Source: JAPPHA01 sp963662815
GTDB taxonomy: Bacteria; Pseudomonadota; Alphaproteobacteria; Rhodobacterales; Rhodobacteraceae
Direction: 5' to 3'
NCBI GenBank assembly: GCA_963662815.2
Contig: CAXXWA010000010.1
Span: 137,220-201,219 of the forward strand
DNA length: 64,000 nt
Part shown: positions 24,447 through 35,701 of the stretch, in pieces
How the letters are laid out: the number at the start of each line of letters is the position of its first letter
Numbering within the stretch: position 1 is the stretch's first letter
Position numbers and translations under genes: made by a program
The notes under the pieces: generated by a model
The model's input: the letters and a program-made list of their open reading frames with translations, nothing else
The model's database searches: none
Told to the model about the DNA's origin: nothing

Positions 24447-25271
24447 TCAGCCGAGCCACCTCTTGCGGCGCCGGTAGGAGCGCACGTCGCGGTAGTTCCG
24501 CCTGCCTTCTTCCGACATGCCGAGATAGAATTCCTTGACGTCGGGATTTTCGCGGAGCTCGTCCGCCGGCCCGTCCATGACCACGCGGCCGTTCTCGAGA
24601 ATGTATCCGTAGCCGGCGAACCTGAGCGCCACGTTCGTGTTCTGCTCGGCAAGCAGGAACGACACGCCTTCCTTCTCGTTGAGATCGCGCACGATGCAGA
24701 AGATCTCCTCGACCAGCTGCGGCGCAAGCCCCATGGAGGGTTCGTCGAGAAGCACTGTCTCCGGCCGCGACATGAGCGCGCGGCCGATCGCGCACATCTG
24801 CTGTTCGCCGCCGGATGTATAGCCAGCCTGGCTCCTGCGGCGGTCGCGGAGGCGGGGAAAGTAGGCGTACACCTTTTCGAGATCCGCCTGGATGTCGCTG
24901 CGTCCTTCGGTTCGCGTATAGGCGCCGGTCAACAGGTTCTCCTCCACGGTGAGATGCTCGAAGCAATGCCGTCCCTCCATGACCTGGATAACGCCGCGCC
25001 GCACCAGCGCGGACGGGCTGAGATGCGTGGTCTCGGCGCCTCGATAGCTGATGGATCCCTTGGTGATTTCTCCCCGTTCGGACCGGAGAAGATTCGATAT
25101 GGCCTTCAGCGTCGTCGTCTTGCCGGCGCCGTTGCCGCCGAGGAGCGCGGTGATTCCGCCCTTCGGCACCGTCAGGCTGATGCCCTTCAGCACCAGGATG
25201 ACATGGTTGTAGATGACCTCGATGTTGTTGACCTCAAGGAGCAGCTCTCTTGCCCGTTCCCCGTTCTGCAT
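24447..25271 (-). CDS. ABC transporter ATP-binding protein, LivF type
   Basis: Cytosolic ATPase of a branched-chain amino acid-type (HAAT) importer. It has Walker A GGNGAGKTT (near residue 43), signature TSGGEQQMCAIGRAL, Walker B VLLDEPSMGL and the switch His region LAEQNTNVAL. It starts MQNGERARELLLEVNNIEV at ATG 25271; the frame is open further upstream without similarity. Length 274 with a basic C-terminal tail (RRRKRWLG), slightly longer than usual. Same strand and order as the binding protein and permeases. Confidence 0.93.
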   Translation of the reverse strand: MQNGERARELLLEVNNIEVIYNHVILVLKGISLTVPKGGITALLGGNGAGKTTTLKAISNLLRSERGEITKGSISYRGAETTHLSPSALVRRGVIQVMEGRHCFEHLTVEENLLTGAYTRTEGRSDIQADLEKVYAYFPRLRDRRRSQAGYTSGGEQQMCAIGRALMSRPETVLLDEPSMGLAPQLVEEIFCIVRDLNEKEGVSFLLAEQNTNVALRFAGYGYILENGRVVMDGPADELRENPDVKEFYLGMSEEGRRNYRDVRSYRRRKRWLG

Positions 25272-25419
25272 GCAGCACCCGCAATCCAGTTTCCGGGCGC
25301 CGCCGCGGCGAATTCCATCAGCCGCGCCCGTCAAGGGTGGTTCCCGCCGGCCGGCGGCCGGCGGGACTACTGGTCCGGCACTACTGGTCCACGTCCAGAC
25401 GTGCCGGACCAAGGCCGGT

Positions 25420-26706
25420 TCAGTTGCAGCGCTCGCTGATGTTGTTTTCCGCGGCGTAGGCTGCGGAATCCTCCTCGATCAGCGGGCCGATGACATCCAT
25501 GTCGGACGGCCTGAAACCGGTGATCAGCGTCCAGGTCTTGGCGGTCGCGTCCCACTGCTGAACGGCGCCGAGACCGGGCCCGCTGTGGTTCTCGCAACTG
25601 CCGGAAAAGCTCGGCCCGAAGTTCGGCATTCCGAGAGCCGTCATCTTTTCCTCCGTGATGGCCAGCCCTTCCAGACCGTCGCGCATCATCTCCGGGGTGA
25701 GTTCCGCAACGCCGTGGATTTCCTGGGCCGTTCTGGCCGCCTCGCTGGCGAGCATCCCGGCGTAGAGGCCGCGGTTGTAGAGGACGGTGCCCACCTGGTC
25801 GCCTGCGCCTGCCGCGAGGCCCTTGTCGAACACATGGGCCTTGAGATCGTCGAAGATCGGATAGCCCGACCCGGTATTGTGAAGCGCCAGCGCCTTGTAG
25901 CCGTGCGCCCCCTCGCCGGCGGGAAGCGTGTCTGCTTCCGATCCCGACCACCAGACGCCGATGAAGTTCTCCATCGGGAACCGGATGTTGGCGGCTTCCT
26001 GGATCGCGACCTGGTTCATCACGCCCCAACCCCACATCAGCACGTAGTCCGGCTTGTCCCGCCTGATCTGCAGCCATTGCGACTTCTGCTCCTGTCCGGG
26101 ATGGTCGACCGGCAGCAGCGCCAGTTCGAAGCCATGCTTCCCGGAAAGCTCCTGAAGCGTCCGGATCGGTTCCTTGCCGTAGGCTGAATTGTGGTAGACG
26201 AGCGCGATCTTCTTGCCCTGGATGTCGTCTCCGTTGAGGTCCAGGATGTGATTGATAGCGATGCTGGCGCCGTGCCAGTAGTGAGCCGGATAGTTGAAGA
26301 CGTGGCTGAAGATCCTTCCGTTTGCGGCCGACGTCCGTCCGTAGCCCATGGAGAGCAACGGAATGCCGTCGGCAGTCGCTCTCGGGATCAGCTGGTAGGT
26401 GATCCCCGTCGACATCGGCTGGTAGACGAGGGAGCCCTCGCCCTTGGTCGCCTCGTAGCACTCGACGCCCTTTTCCGTGTTGTAGCCAGTCTCGCACTCG
26501 ATGACCCGCGCCTCGACGCCGCCTATGCCGCCGTCGCGCTCGTTGAGCAGCGTGAAGTAGTCGGCATAGCCGTCCGCGTATGGAATGCCGTTTGGGGCAT
26601 ACGGGCCGGTCCGGTAGCTGAGCGACGGAAACACGAGATCCGCCGCTGCGGGTCCGGCGGCCAGGGCAACGGCAATCGCGGTTGACAACAGTTTCTTCTT
26701 GCACAT
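25420..26706 (-). CDS. ABC transporter substrate-binding protein (LivK/HAAT family)
   Basis: Periplasmic binding protein of 428 residues. It begins MCKKKLLSTAIAVALAAGPA with a clear Sec signal peptide and probable cleavage after AAA-DLVFP. It has the two-lobed Peripla_BP_6 fold: SLSYRTGPYAPNG, VEARVIECETGYN, a second lobe with VYHNSAYGKEPI. The ribosome site GGAAGGAGG lies just before ATG 26706. The ligand is not evident. This class, next to acyl-CoA ligases, often imports aliphatic or aromatic acids rather than amino acids. Confidence 0.93.
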   Translation of the reverse strand: MCKKKLLSTAIAVALAAGPAAADLVFPSLSYRTGPYAPNGIPYADGYADYFTLLNERDGGIGGVEARVIECETGYNTEKGVECYEATKGEGSLVYQPMSTGITYQLIPRATADGIPLLSMGYGRTSAANGRIFSHVFNYPAHYWHGASIAINHILDLNGDDIQGKKIALVYHNSAYGKEPIRTLQELSGKHGFELALLPVDHPGQEQKSQWLQIRRDKPDYVLMWGWGVMNQVAIQEAANIRFPMENFIGVWWSGSEADTLPAGEGAHGYKALALHNTGSGYPIFDDLKAHVFDKGLAAGAGDQVGTVLYNRGLYAGMLASEAARTAQEIHGVAELTPEMMRDGLEGLAITEEKMTALGMPNFGPSFSGSCENHSGPGLGAVQQWDATAKTWTLITGFRPSDMDVIGPLIEEDSAAYAAENNISERCN

Positions 26707-26765
26707 GGTTTCCTCCTTCCATGGATCGGCGGTTGCGGGCACACACGGCGCCCGGGATCGCGGCC

Positions 26766-27842
26766 CTAGTGCGGGAAGGGCCACAGACGAAGTTTCTCCT
26801 TGATGATTCGCCACAACATTGCAAGGCCGTGCGGCTCCACTATCAGGAAGAATACAATGAGCGCGCCGACTATGGCGAACTCGAAATGCGCGGCGAGGTC
26901 GGTCGCCCAGCCGAACTGGCCGACCATTATGTTCTTCAGCAGAACTGGCAGCAGCACCATGAAGGCGGCCCCCGCAAAAGACCCGAGAACCGAGCCGAGA
27001 CCGCCAATGATGATCATGAAGAGGACGACGAAGGACTTCTGTATTCCGAAGGCCTCGGTCACCTCGACGGCGCCGAGGTAGATGCTGAAGAACAGCGCTC
27101 CGGATACGCCGACGTAGAAGGAACTGACGGCGAAGGCGCTGAGTTTCGTACGCAGCGGATTGACGCCGATGATCTCCGCCGCGATGTCCATGTCCCTGAT
27201 CGCCATCCACTTTCGCCCGTTGGCGCCGCGCGTCATGTTCCGCGCGAGCCACGCGAGCGCCACCACGAACACCAGGCAGAAGAGATAGGCCGCGCCCGGC
27301 GGCGCCTCCGGGCCGGATACGTGGAATCCGAGAACCGAGCGCGCCGGCGCATTGATCTGGCCGGACGCGGAATAGTTGTAGAACCATCCGACCTTGTTGA
27401 ACAGCCAGACAAGGAAGAACTGCGCGGCGAGCGTCGCGACCGCAAGATAGAAGCCCTTGATGCGCAGCGACGGCAGTCCGAAAATCAATCCGACGAGCGC
27501 GGTGACGCCGCCTGATAGCAGGACGCAGAAGAAAATGTTCAATTCCGGAAATGCGGTCATGAACTTGTAGCAGGCGTAGGCGCCAACGGCCATGAACCCG
27601 CCGGTGCCGAGCGAGACCTGCCCGCAGTAACCGGTAAGGATGTTGAGCCCGATCGCGGCGATCGCGTAGATCAGGAAGGGCAGGATGACCGCGTTTGCCC
27701 AGTAGTCGTTGATGACGAATGGAACGACGAGAAACGCGAGCCCCAGGATCACGAAGTAGACCTGGCGGTCGATCGCAATCGAGAACGTCGCCTGGTCGGC
27801 GGCGTAGGACGTCTTGAAGTCTCCCACTTCCCGGTAGATCAC
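26766..27842 (-). CDS. ABC transporter permease, LivM type
   Basis: Inner-membrane permease of about 358 residues. It has an N-terminal cytoplasmic stretch (REVGDFKTSYAADQATFS), then eight to ten hydrophobic segments. The conserved BPD_transp_2 motif is seen at GLNILTGYCGQVSLGTGGFM and AIRDMDIAAEIIGVN (EAA-like loop). The start is taken as GTG 27842, 2 bases after the livH-type stop; the frame continues upstream but inside livH. The two permeases would be translationally coupled. Confidence 0.92.
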   Translation of the reverse strand: MIYREVGDFKTSYAADQATFSIAIDRQVYFVILGLAFLVVPFVINDYWANAVILPFLIYAIAAIGLNILTGYCGQVSLGTGGFMAVGAYACYKFMTAFPELNIFFCVLLSGGVTALVGLIFGLPSLRIKGFYLAVATLAAQFFLVWLFNKVGWFYNYSASGQINAPARSVLGFHVSGPEAPPGAAYLFCLVFVVALAWLARNMTRGANGRKWMAIRDMDIAAEIIGVNPLRTKLSAFAVSSFYVGVSGALFFSIYLGAVEVTEAFGIQKSFVVLFMIIIGGLGSVLGSFAGAAFMVLLPVLLKNIMVGQFGWATDLAAHFEFAIVGALIVFFLIVEPHGLAMLWRIIKEKLRLWPFPH

Positions 27843-27844
27843 GG

Positions 27845-28843
27845 TCAGACCCTCTCGATGATGCGCTCGCCGAAAAGTCCTTGCGGGCGGAACACCAGGA
27901 AAACGAGCGCAAGCATGTAGGCGAACCAGTTTTCCGTGGCACCCCCGAGATACGGCGCGCCCACGAGGAATTCGAACAGCTTCTCGCCGACGCCGATGAT
28001 GAGGCCGCCTATGATGGCGCCGGGTATCGACGTGAAGCCGCCCAGCATCAGCACCGGCAGAGCCTTCAGCGCGATGAGGGACAACGAGAACTGCACGCCC
28101 GACTTGGAACCCCACATGATGCCCGCGACGAGTGCCACGAACCCCGCGATCGACCAGACGATGACCCAGATCACGCGCAGCGAGATTCCGACCGACAACG
28201 CCGCCTGGTGGTCGTCGGCGACGGCTCTGAGCGCGCGCCCCGTCCTGGTGTACTGCGAGAACAGGACAAGGCTTGCAACCAGGAGGGCCGCAACCGCCGA
28301 GGCCCACATGTCCAGGTTGTCGAGATAGAACCCGTAGAAATCCTCGCCGCCCAGGAACGCGGTCTTCTCCTCGATCCAGAGGTTTCCTCCCTTCGGAATT
28401 CCGACGTCGAGCTTCTTGATGTCCGCACCCCACATCAGGTCTCCGAATCCTTCCATGAAATAGGCAAGGCCGATTGTGGCCATGAAAAGTATGATCGGTT
28501 CCTGATTGACGAGGTGGCGCAGTATAAGCCGTTCGACGAGCCAGGCGAAAACGAACATGACGCCGAGCGTAAGGAGGGTCGCGACGATCGCCGGAAGGTG
28601 CCAGCCGAGGTGATGGACGTTCGTGCCGAAGATCGCGTTGACGAGATGGGCGAACGGGATCTGCCCGTCCTGAAAGCCGACGAGCGTCAGCGCCGCAAAG
28701 AGAGCCATGACCCCCTGCGCGTAGTTGAATATTCCGGACGCCTTGAAGATCAGGACGAATCCGAGGGCGACCAGGGCGTACATCACCCCCGACATCAACC
28801 CGTTCAGGAACACCTCGACCCCGAAGAGGAAACCTGCGGACAT
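27845..28843 (-). CDS. ABC transporter permease, LivH type
   Basis: This protein has 332 residues, beginning MSAGFLFGVEVFLNGLMSG. About eight membrane segments are visible. The LivH signature GVMYALVALGFVLIFKASGIFN (cited as two parts ALVALGFVLIFKA and SGIFNYAQG) lies near the N-terminus. The coupling loop RTGRALRAVADDHQAALSVG contacts the ATPases. Intact, pairs with the LivM-type gene immediately downstream. Confidence 0.93.
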   Translation of the reverse strand: MSAGFLFGVEVFLNGLMSGVMYALVALGFVLIFKASGIFNYAQGVMALFAALTLVGFQDGQIPFAHLVNAIFGTNVHHLGWHLPAIVATLLTLGVMFVFAWLVERLILRHLVNQEPIILFMATIGLAYFMEGFGDLMWGADIKKLDVGIPKGGNLWIEEKTAFLGGEDFYGFYLDNLDMWASAVAALLVASLVLFSQYTRTGRALRAVADDHQAALSVGISLRVIWVIVWSIAGFVALVAGIMWGSKSGVQFSLSLIALKALPVLMLGGFTSIPGAIIGGLIIGVGEKLFEFLVGAPYLGGATENWFAYMLALVFLVFRPQGLFGERIIERV

Positions 28844-28898
28844 CTACCGTCCTCCCGCGCCCGCAGCGGCCAGGCCGCGCCGGTCCGTATGCCGACGC

Positions 28899-29720
28899 CT
28901 AGTCATGCGCGACACCGAGGTAGGCGTCAATCACCGCCGGGTTGCTGCGCACCTCTTCCGGCGTGCCGTCTCCGATCTTGCGGCCGTAGTCCATTACGAC
29001 AACCCGGTCGGCGAGATCCATGACCACGCCCATGTCATGTTCGATGAGCGCGATGGTTGTGCCGAACTCGTCGTTGACGTCGAGAACGAACCGGGACATG
29101 TCCTCCTTTTCCTCGACGTTCATGCCCGCCATCGGTTCGTCGAGAAGCAGGAGGGCCGGTTCGGCGGCGAGCGCGCGGCCAAGTTCCACGCGCTTCTGCA
29201 GGCCGTAGGGCAACCTGCCGACGGGCGTCTTGCGGATCGACTGGATTTCAAGGAAGTCGATGATCTGCTCGACGGCTTCCCTGTGCTCGACCTCCTCGCG
29301 CACGGCCCTGCCGAACCATGCCATCTGGCTGAAGATCCCCGACTTCATGCGGGTCAGACGGCCCGTCATGATGTTGTCCAGCGTGGTCATTCCCCGGAAT
29401 AGCGCGATGTTCTGGAAGGTGCGGGCGATGCCCTGGCTCGCAATCTGGTGCGGCCGGAGCGCGCGGCGCCTCTCGCCACGAAACCAAACCTCCCCTTCCT
29501 GCGGATGGTAGAAGCCGTTGATGACGTTCAGCATCGACGACTTGCCCGCGCCGTTCGGGCCGATGATGGCCCGGATCTCGCCTTCAAGAATGTCGAACGA
29601 CATGTCCCGGATGGCGACGACTCCGCCGAATCGCAGGGTAATGTTCCTGAACTCCATGACGGCGAGGGTAGCGGGTCCGTCCGACCGGGCTCCCGGCTGC
29701 TCCGATGCGGCGACGTTCAT
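28899..29720 (-). CDS. ABC transporter ATP-binding protein, LivG type
   Basis: This protein has 273 residues. Walker A IIGPNGAGKSSML near residue 53, signature LPYGLQKRVELGRAL, Walker B LLLLDEPMAGMN and His switch IALIEHDMG. The C-terminal DAYLG is the LivG-type BCA_ABC_TP_C end. ATG 29720 overlaps the stop of the upstream acyl-CoA ligase by 4 bases (ATGA), which shows that ligase and transporter form one operon. An N-terminal extension of about 20 residues precedes the first strand. Confidence 0.94.
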   Translation of the reverse strand: MNVAASEQPGARSDGPATLAVMEFRNITLRFGGVVAIRDMSFDILEGEIRAIIGPNGAGKSSMLNVINGFYHPQEGEVWFRGERRRALRPHQIASQGIARTFQNIALFRGMTTLDNIMTGRLTRMKSGIFSQMAWFGRAVREEVEHREAVEQIIDFLEIQSIRKTPVGRLPYGLQKRVELGRALAAEPALLLLDEPMAGMNVEEKEDMSRFVLDVNDEFGTTIALIEHDMGVVMDLADRVVVMDYGRKIGDGTPEEVRSNPAVIDAYLGVAHD

Positions 29721-31681
29721 GCCGCCCTCCGAACCTGCACTTGGGAACCGACATCCCGAATCTCGAGCGTTGCGGCGATCCTGCCCTTCCGCCCGTCCTC
29801 GTAGGTCACTTCCGTTTCGGTCGCGACTTCGCTAGAACCGTCGTAGAGGGCATCGATCAAGTCGGCGTACTTGCCCTCGACGATGCGCCTGCGCACCTTT
29901 CTGGTGCGCGTCAGCTCGCCGTCGTCGGCGTCGAGCTCCTTGTGCAGGATGAGGAAGCGACCGATCACGCAGCCGGACAGGGATTCGTCTCCCGAAAGGG
30001 ACTCGTTCACCTCCGCGACGTGGTCCTGGATCATCGCGTAGACCTGCGGATGCGCCGCGAGTTCCTGGTAGGATGCATAGGCGATGTTGTTGCGCTCCGC
30101 CCAGTTTCCGACGGCGGCAAGATCGATGTTGACGATTGCGGCGCACATCCGGCGCCCAGCGCCGAACACCACCGCTTCAAGGATGTTCGGATAGAACTTC
30201 AGCTTGTTCTCGACGTACTTCGGCGCGAAGAGGCGCCCGTCGGCGGTCCTGCCGACATCCTTTGCCCGATCTATGATCCTGAGGTGGCCGGTTCCGGACT
30301 CCAGGACCCCGGCGTCTCCCGTAGCGACCCAGCCGTCCGGCCCCTTGGTTTCCCGCGTGCTCTCCGGGTTTCGGAAATACTCCACGAACACGCCCGGCGA
30401 GCGGTAGTGGACTTCGCCGGCGTCATCGATCCTGATCTCGACGCCGGGCGACGGCACCCCGACGGTGTCCGCCCTCACCTCGCCGTCAGGTTGCTGCGTA
30501 ATGAACACGCTGGCTTCGGTCTGGCCGTAGAGTTGCTTGAGGTTGATTCCGATCGAGCGGTAGAACGAGAAAATCTCCGGCCCGATCGCCTCGCCGGCCG
30601 TGTAGCCGACGCGGATGCAGGACAACCCGAGCGCGTTCCTGAGCGGACCGTAGACGAGGAAGTCGCCGAGGCGGTAAATCAACCTGTCTCTGGCGCCGAC
30701 CGACTTCTTGTCAAGGAGATCGGGGCCGGTTCTGCGCGCATGCTCCATGAAGTAGCTGAACATGCGCCGTTTCAGGCGACTCGCATCCTCCATCCGGATC
30801 ATGACGGACGTCAGCATCTGTTCGAAGATCCTTGGCGGCGCGAAGTAGTAGCTCGGACCGATTTCGCGGAGATCCTGATGCATCGTCGCCTCGCTCTCGG
30901 GACAGGCGACGCAAAACCCGGCCCAAAAGGCCTGGCCGATGGAAAAGATGAAGTCCCCGACCCAGGCCATGGGGAGGTACGCAAGGACGGTATCGCCCGT
31001 CGATAGCCTGTCGAACTCGCACGAATTCCTGGACGTCTCGATGATGTTGCGGTTCGACAGCACGACTCCCTTCGGCCGACCGGTGGTGCCGGACGTGTAC
31101 AGCATCACGCAGGTGCTGCTGTCGTCCTGCGCAGCGCGCCGGCGGTCAAGTTCTGCCCGGGTCTCCGCATCGCTTCCGCGTCCGCGCGCCTGAACTTCCC
31201 TGAAGTCGTGAAGGGACGTCTTGTCGTACTTCCGCAAACCGGACGGATCAAGATAGATCACCTGTTCGAGGTCCGCGAGCTGTTCGCGCGCCTCGATGAT
31301 CTTGTCGACCTGCTCCTGATCGCCGGCGACTGCGAACCGCGCCTTGCAGTGATCGAGCACATACGCCATCTCGTCCGCGACCGCGTCCTGATAGAGAGGA
31401 ACCGGAACGGCGCCCGCGCTTTGGATGGCGACCAGCGCCATGTAGAGGCGCGGTCGGTTGCGGCCGACAATCGCCACATGGTCGCCCTCCTGCAGGCCAA
31501 GCCGCAGAAGCCCGAGCGCCAGCGCCTCGATTTCCCCTGCCGCCTCCTGCCAGGTCCAGGTCTGCCAGATGCCGAATTCCTTTTCCCGGTAGGCGGGGGC
31601 GCCGCCGCGAATCGCGGCGTTTCGCGCAAGCAGCTTCGGTATGGTGTCGGGCATGTGCCCGGACTCGGTGCCCGCAGCCAC
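29717..31681 (-). CDS. AMP-forming long-chain acyl-CoA synthetase family ligase
   Basis: Activates a carboxylic acid with ATP and CoA. P-loop YTSGTTGRPKGVV, the A4-A5 region LYGQTEASVF, GWVATGDAGVLESGTG with the adenosine-binding Asp, and hinge IIDRAKDVGRTADGR (the last usually D-R-x-K). Length is about 654 residues from GTG 31681, which has GGGAGG 6 bases upstream; ATG 31735 and ATG 31654 are alternatives. The insert-rich layout resembles bacterial AMP-binding proteins found beside HAAT transporters. First gene of the operon. Confidence 0.88.
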   Translation of the reverse strand: MAAGTESGHMPDTIPKLLARNAAIRGGAPAYREKEFGIWQTWTWQEAAGEIEALALGLLRLGLQEGDHVAIVGRNRPRLYMALVAIQSAGAVPVPLYQDAVADEMAYVLDHCKARFAVAGDQEQVDKIIEAREQLADLEQVIYLDPSGLRKYDKTSLHDFREVQARGRGSDAETRAELDRRRAAQDDSSTCVMLYTSGTTGRPKGVVLSNRNIIETSRNSCEFDRLSTGDTVLAYLPMAWVGDFIFSIGQAFWAGFCVACPESEATMHQDLREIGPSYYFAPPRIFEQMLTSVMIRMEDASRLKRRMFSYFMEHARRTGPDLLDKKSVGARDRLIYRLGDFLVYGPLRNALGLSCIRVGYTAGEAIGPEIFSFYRSIGINLKQLYGQTEASVFITQQPDGEVRADTVGVPSPGVEIRIDDAGEVHYRSPGVFVEYFRNPESTRETKGPDGWVATGDAGVLESGTGHLRIIDRAKDVGRTADGRLFAPKYVENKLKFYPNILEAVVFGAGRRMCAAIVNIDLAAVGNWAERNNIAYASYQELAAHPQVYAMIQDHVAEVNESLSGDESLSGCVIGRFLILHKELDADDGELTRTRKVRRRIVEGKYADLIDALYDGSSEVATETEVTYEDGRKGRIAATLEIRDVGSQVQVRRAA

Positions 31682-31856
31682 AATTTCCTCCCTCGCCCGC
31701 TCCGGTTTCAACCGGTTCACGGAACCTGCCGCCAACCCTGGCGTTGCAATCGGCAGTAACCGTTTAATTGCCGCCGGGCGCTACATCAAGCGCGCTGCCG
31801 TTCTGAAGGGACGACCTGCTTTGTCAAATCGATGCCCGCCTGATATTTGCGCTGGC

Positions 31857-33719
<1,863 letters not shown>

Positions 33720-33921
33720 TGCGCACCCCGGAGCCTGATGCGCCGGGTTGCACGCCCGTTGCTTCGGTCTCGCGCGCGGGGCCCTGAGGGAATCAGCGAG
33801 TCCGCGTTGCGTCCCTGCAATCGCGCGCGAATTCCCCTTGCGCTCCGCGTCGACGGAATCGCCTGCAAGGAGCGCGCTGGCGCGGCCCGGTTCAAGCATT
33901 CGGCCATGTCCTGGAGCGGCC

Positions 33922-35223
33922 CTACTCCTCGATGGTCGCCACCTTCAGGAAGGCAATCAGGTCATTGCGGTCGCGGTCCTCTGCTATCCGCTGCATGGGC
34001 ATCTTGGTACCCGGGACAAACTCGTCCGGGCCGAGTTCGAACAAGTCGTTGATGGTGGATTCGGACCAGATGATTTCGCCGGACTTCAGGATGTCCGTAT
34101 AAGCATAGCCCGCAACGGATCCCGAACGGCGTCCGAACAGGCCGGCAAGGGTCGGGCCGGCCCTGCGCGCGCCGTCCCCGACGAGGGTGTGGCAGATGGA
34201 GCACTTCCGGTTGAACTGGCGTTCGCCGTTGCTCATCTGTTCGGGATCCGTCAGAAAGCTCCTCTCGCCCGCCGCCATCAGAACAACTTCGCCGCCGCCG
34301 TCGAGCGGCCAGGCGAACATCGCGTCGTCGATGCCGCCCGCATAGATGCTTTTCCCGTCATGCGAGAATGCGAGCGCCCAGACCGGCCCGCGGTGCGCGG
34401 CGCGGAAGTCCCTGGCGATCGACCATTCGGAAGTGTCCACGACCATGATGAAACCGTCGCCGTCGCCGACTGCAAGCCGGCTCGCATCGGGCGACAGCGC
34501 CAGCGCCAGTATCGGCCGGCGTTCGAGCGTGAGATCTGCAACCACCGCCGCTGTATCGAGGTCGACCACCCTTGTCCCCCCGTCAACGGCGCCATAGGCG
34601 AGCCACCCGCCAGGCTCGTTGAGGACCAGCATGTTGATCCCGAATCCATGGCTCGTCATTTTCCGCAGCACCTGTCCGGTGGCGAGGTCCCACTGCCTGA
34701 TCCTCCCGTCCGAAGACGCAGAATAGAGCGTCACCCCGTCCGAGGAGAACGCGACGTCGTTGACCGCCGCCCCGGTGTCGGCAAGAAAGCGCGGCTGTCC
34801 GCCGCCGTCGAGCGGCCAGATCCCGATGGTCCCGTCCCAACTCGCGGACGCGACCCGGCGCCGGTCCTGATCGACGTCGAGCGAAATGACCTTTCCGCGG
34901 TGTCCGCCGAGGCGGCGCGAGGTCCCCGCCGCTAGGTCCCACAGCCTGACGTCGTTGTCGTCGCCGCCGGAAACCGCGGTCGTCGCGTCGACGAACCTGA
35001 CGGCATTGACCGCGGCCGCATGGCCCTCGAACCACGTCGGCGCGCGATTCTTCCAGTTGCCGACCGAATAGTCGAAGCTCGCGGTCAGGATCCGCCTGCC
35101 GTCGGCGGAAACGTCGATGCCCTTGATCGGACCTCCATGTCCCGCAAGCGTGAAGAATTCCTCCGCCGACGCCGCTCCGGACAGGGGCAGGAGCAGGCCG
35201 GCACCGAAAACCAGGCTTTGCAT
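33922..35223 (-). CDS. Periplasmic WD40-repeat protein fused to a C-terminal cytochrome c
   Basis: It begins MQSLVFGAGLLLPLSGAASA, a signal peptide. About seven WD40 blades follow (GHGGPIKGIDVSADG, GGHRGKVISLDVDQD, AHRGPVWALAFSHDG and others, several ending in W-D/W-P-L). The last 100 residues are a class I cytochrome c: FNRKCSICHTLVGDG with C-x-x-C-H, GPTLAGLFGRRSG, and the distal Met in VPGTKMPMQRI. It is probably a periplasmic electron-transfer protein with a propeller scaffold. The start is ATG 35223; the upstream frame is unrelated. It converges with mutL and is monocistronic as far as visible. Confidence 0.85.
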   Translation of the reverse strand: MQSLVFGAGLLLPLSGAASAEEFFTLAGHGGPIKGIDVSADGRRILTASFDYSVGNWKNRAPTWFEGHAAAVNAVRFVDATTAVSGGDDNDVRLWDLAAGTSRRLGGHRGKVISLDVDQDRRRVASASWDGTIGIWPLDGGGQPRFLADTGAAVNDVAFSSDGVTLYSASSDGRIRQWDLATGQVLRKMTSHGFGINMLVLNEPGGWLAYGAVDGGTRVVDLDTAAVVADLTLERRPILALALSPDASRLAVGDGDGFIMVVDTSEWSIARDFRAAHRGPVWALAFSHDGKSIYAGGIDDAMFAWPLDGGGEVVLMAAGERSFLTDPEQMSNGERQFNRKCSICHTLVGDGARRAGPTLAGLFGRRSGSVAGYAYTDILKSGEIIWSESTINDLFELGPDEFVPGTKMPMQRIAEDRDRNDLIAFLKVATIEE

Positions 35224-35701
35224 GAACGTCCGGCCGATTCGTGATGCCGGGGATAGCCGCAACGACAAGTTGCGCGCAATGCGTGCAGATACGCGATCAC
35301 GTCCGGCTGTGCTGCACATGCAGGAAAACATAGTTCGGAACCGGCAAATGTGTCAAACCTACTCCTGCTGCCCTTGCCTGCCGCGCCCGGTCTGCGGCCT
35401 TCAGGCGGCCGCTGGTTCCGGGTCGAGGCGGCGTTGGTATGTGTTTGCTGACAACTGCTGTCATCGGACCTTTCGGCGAATTGAATAGCGATCCGACGCT
35501 GACCTGTCCGGGACAGGCTCACATGACACCCATCCCTGTCAAGCCTGACTTGCATCACCGCGGCCGCCGCGCCACGGGCCTCGAGGGCGGCCTTCGACGC
35601 CGTCAGCCGCGCCGCCTTCCCGGCCTCGACCGCCATCAGTTCGCCGCGGACCGGATCCAGCCGGTCGAGAAGCTCCGGGATCCAGCTCCTGTTGCCAACT
35701 T
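35224..35701. other. Gap left of the 2.5 kb element, possible fragment on the minus strand
   Basis: A minus-strand frame reads GNRSWIPELLDRLDPVRGEL then AVEAGKAARLTASKAALEAR near 35560-35700. It continues on the far side of the inserted element (38201 onward) as RSEGETATIRAAPEV when one copy of AACTT is removed. The composition is protein-like but I do not recognise the family. The rest is the promoter side of the WD40 gene. Confidence 0.35.
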
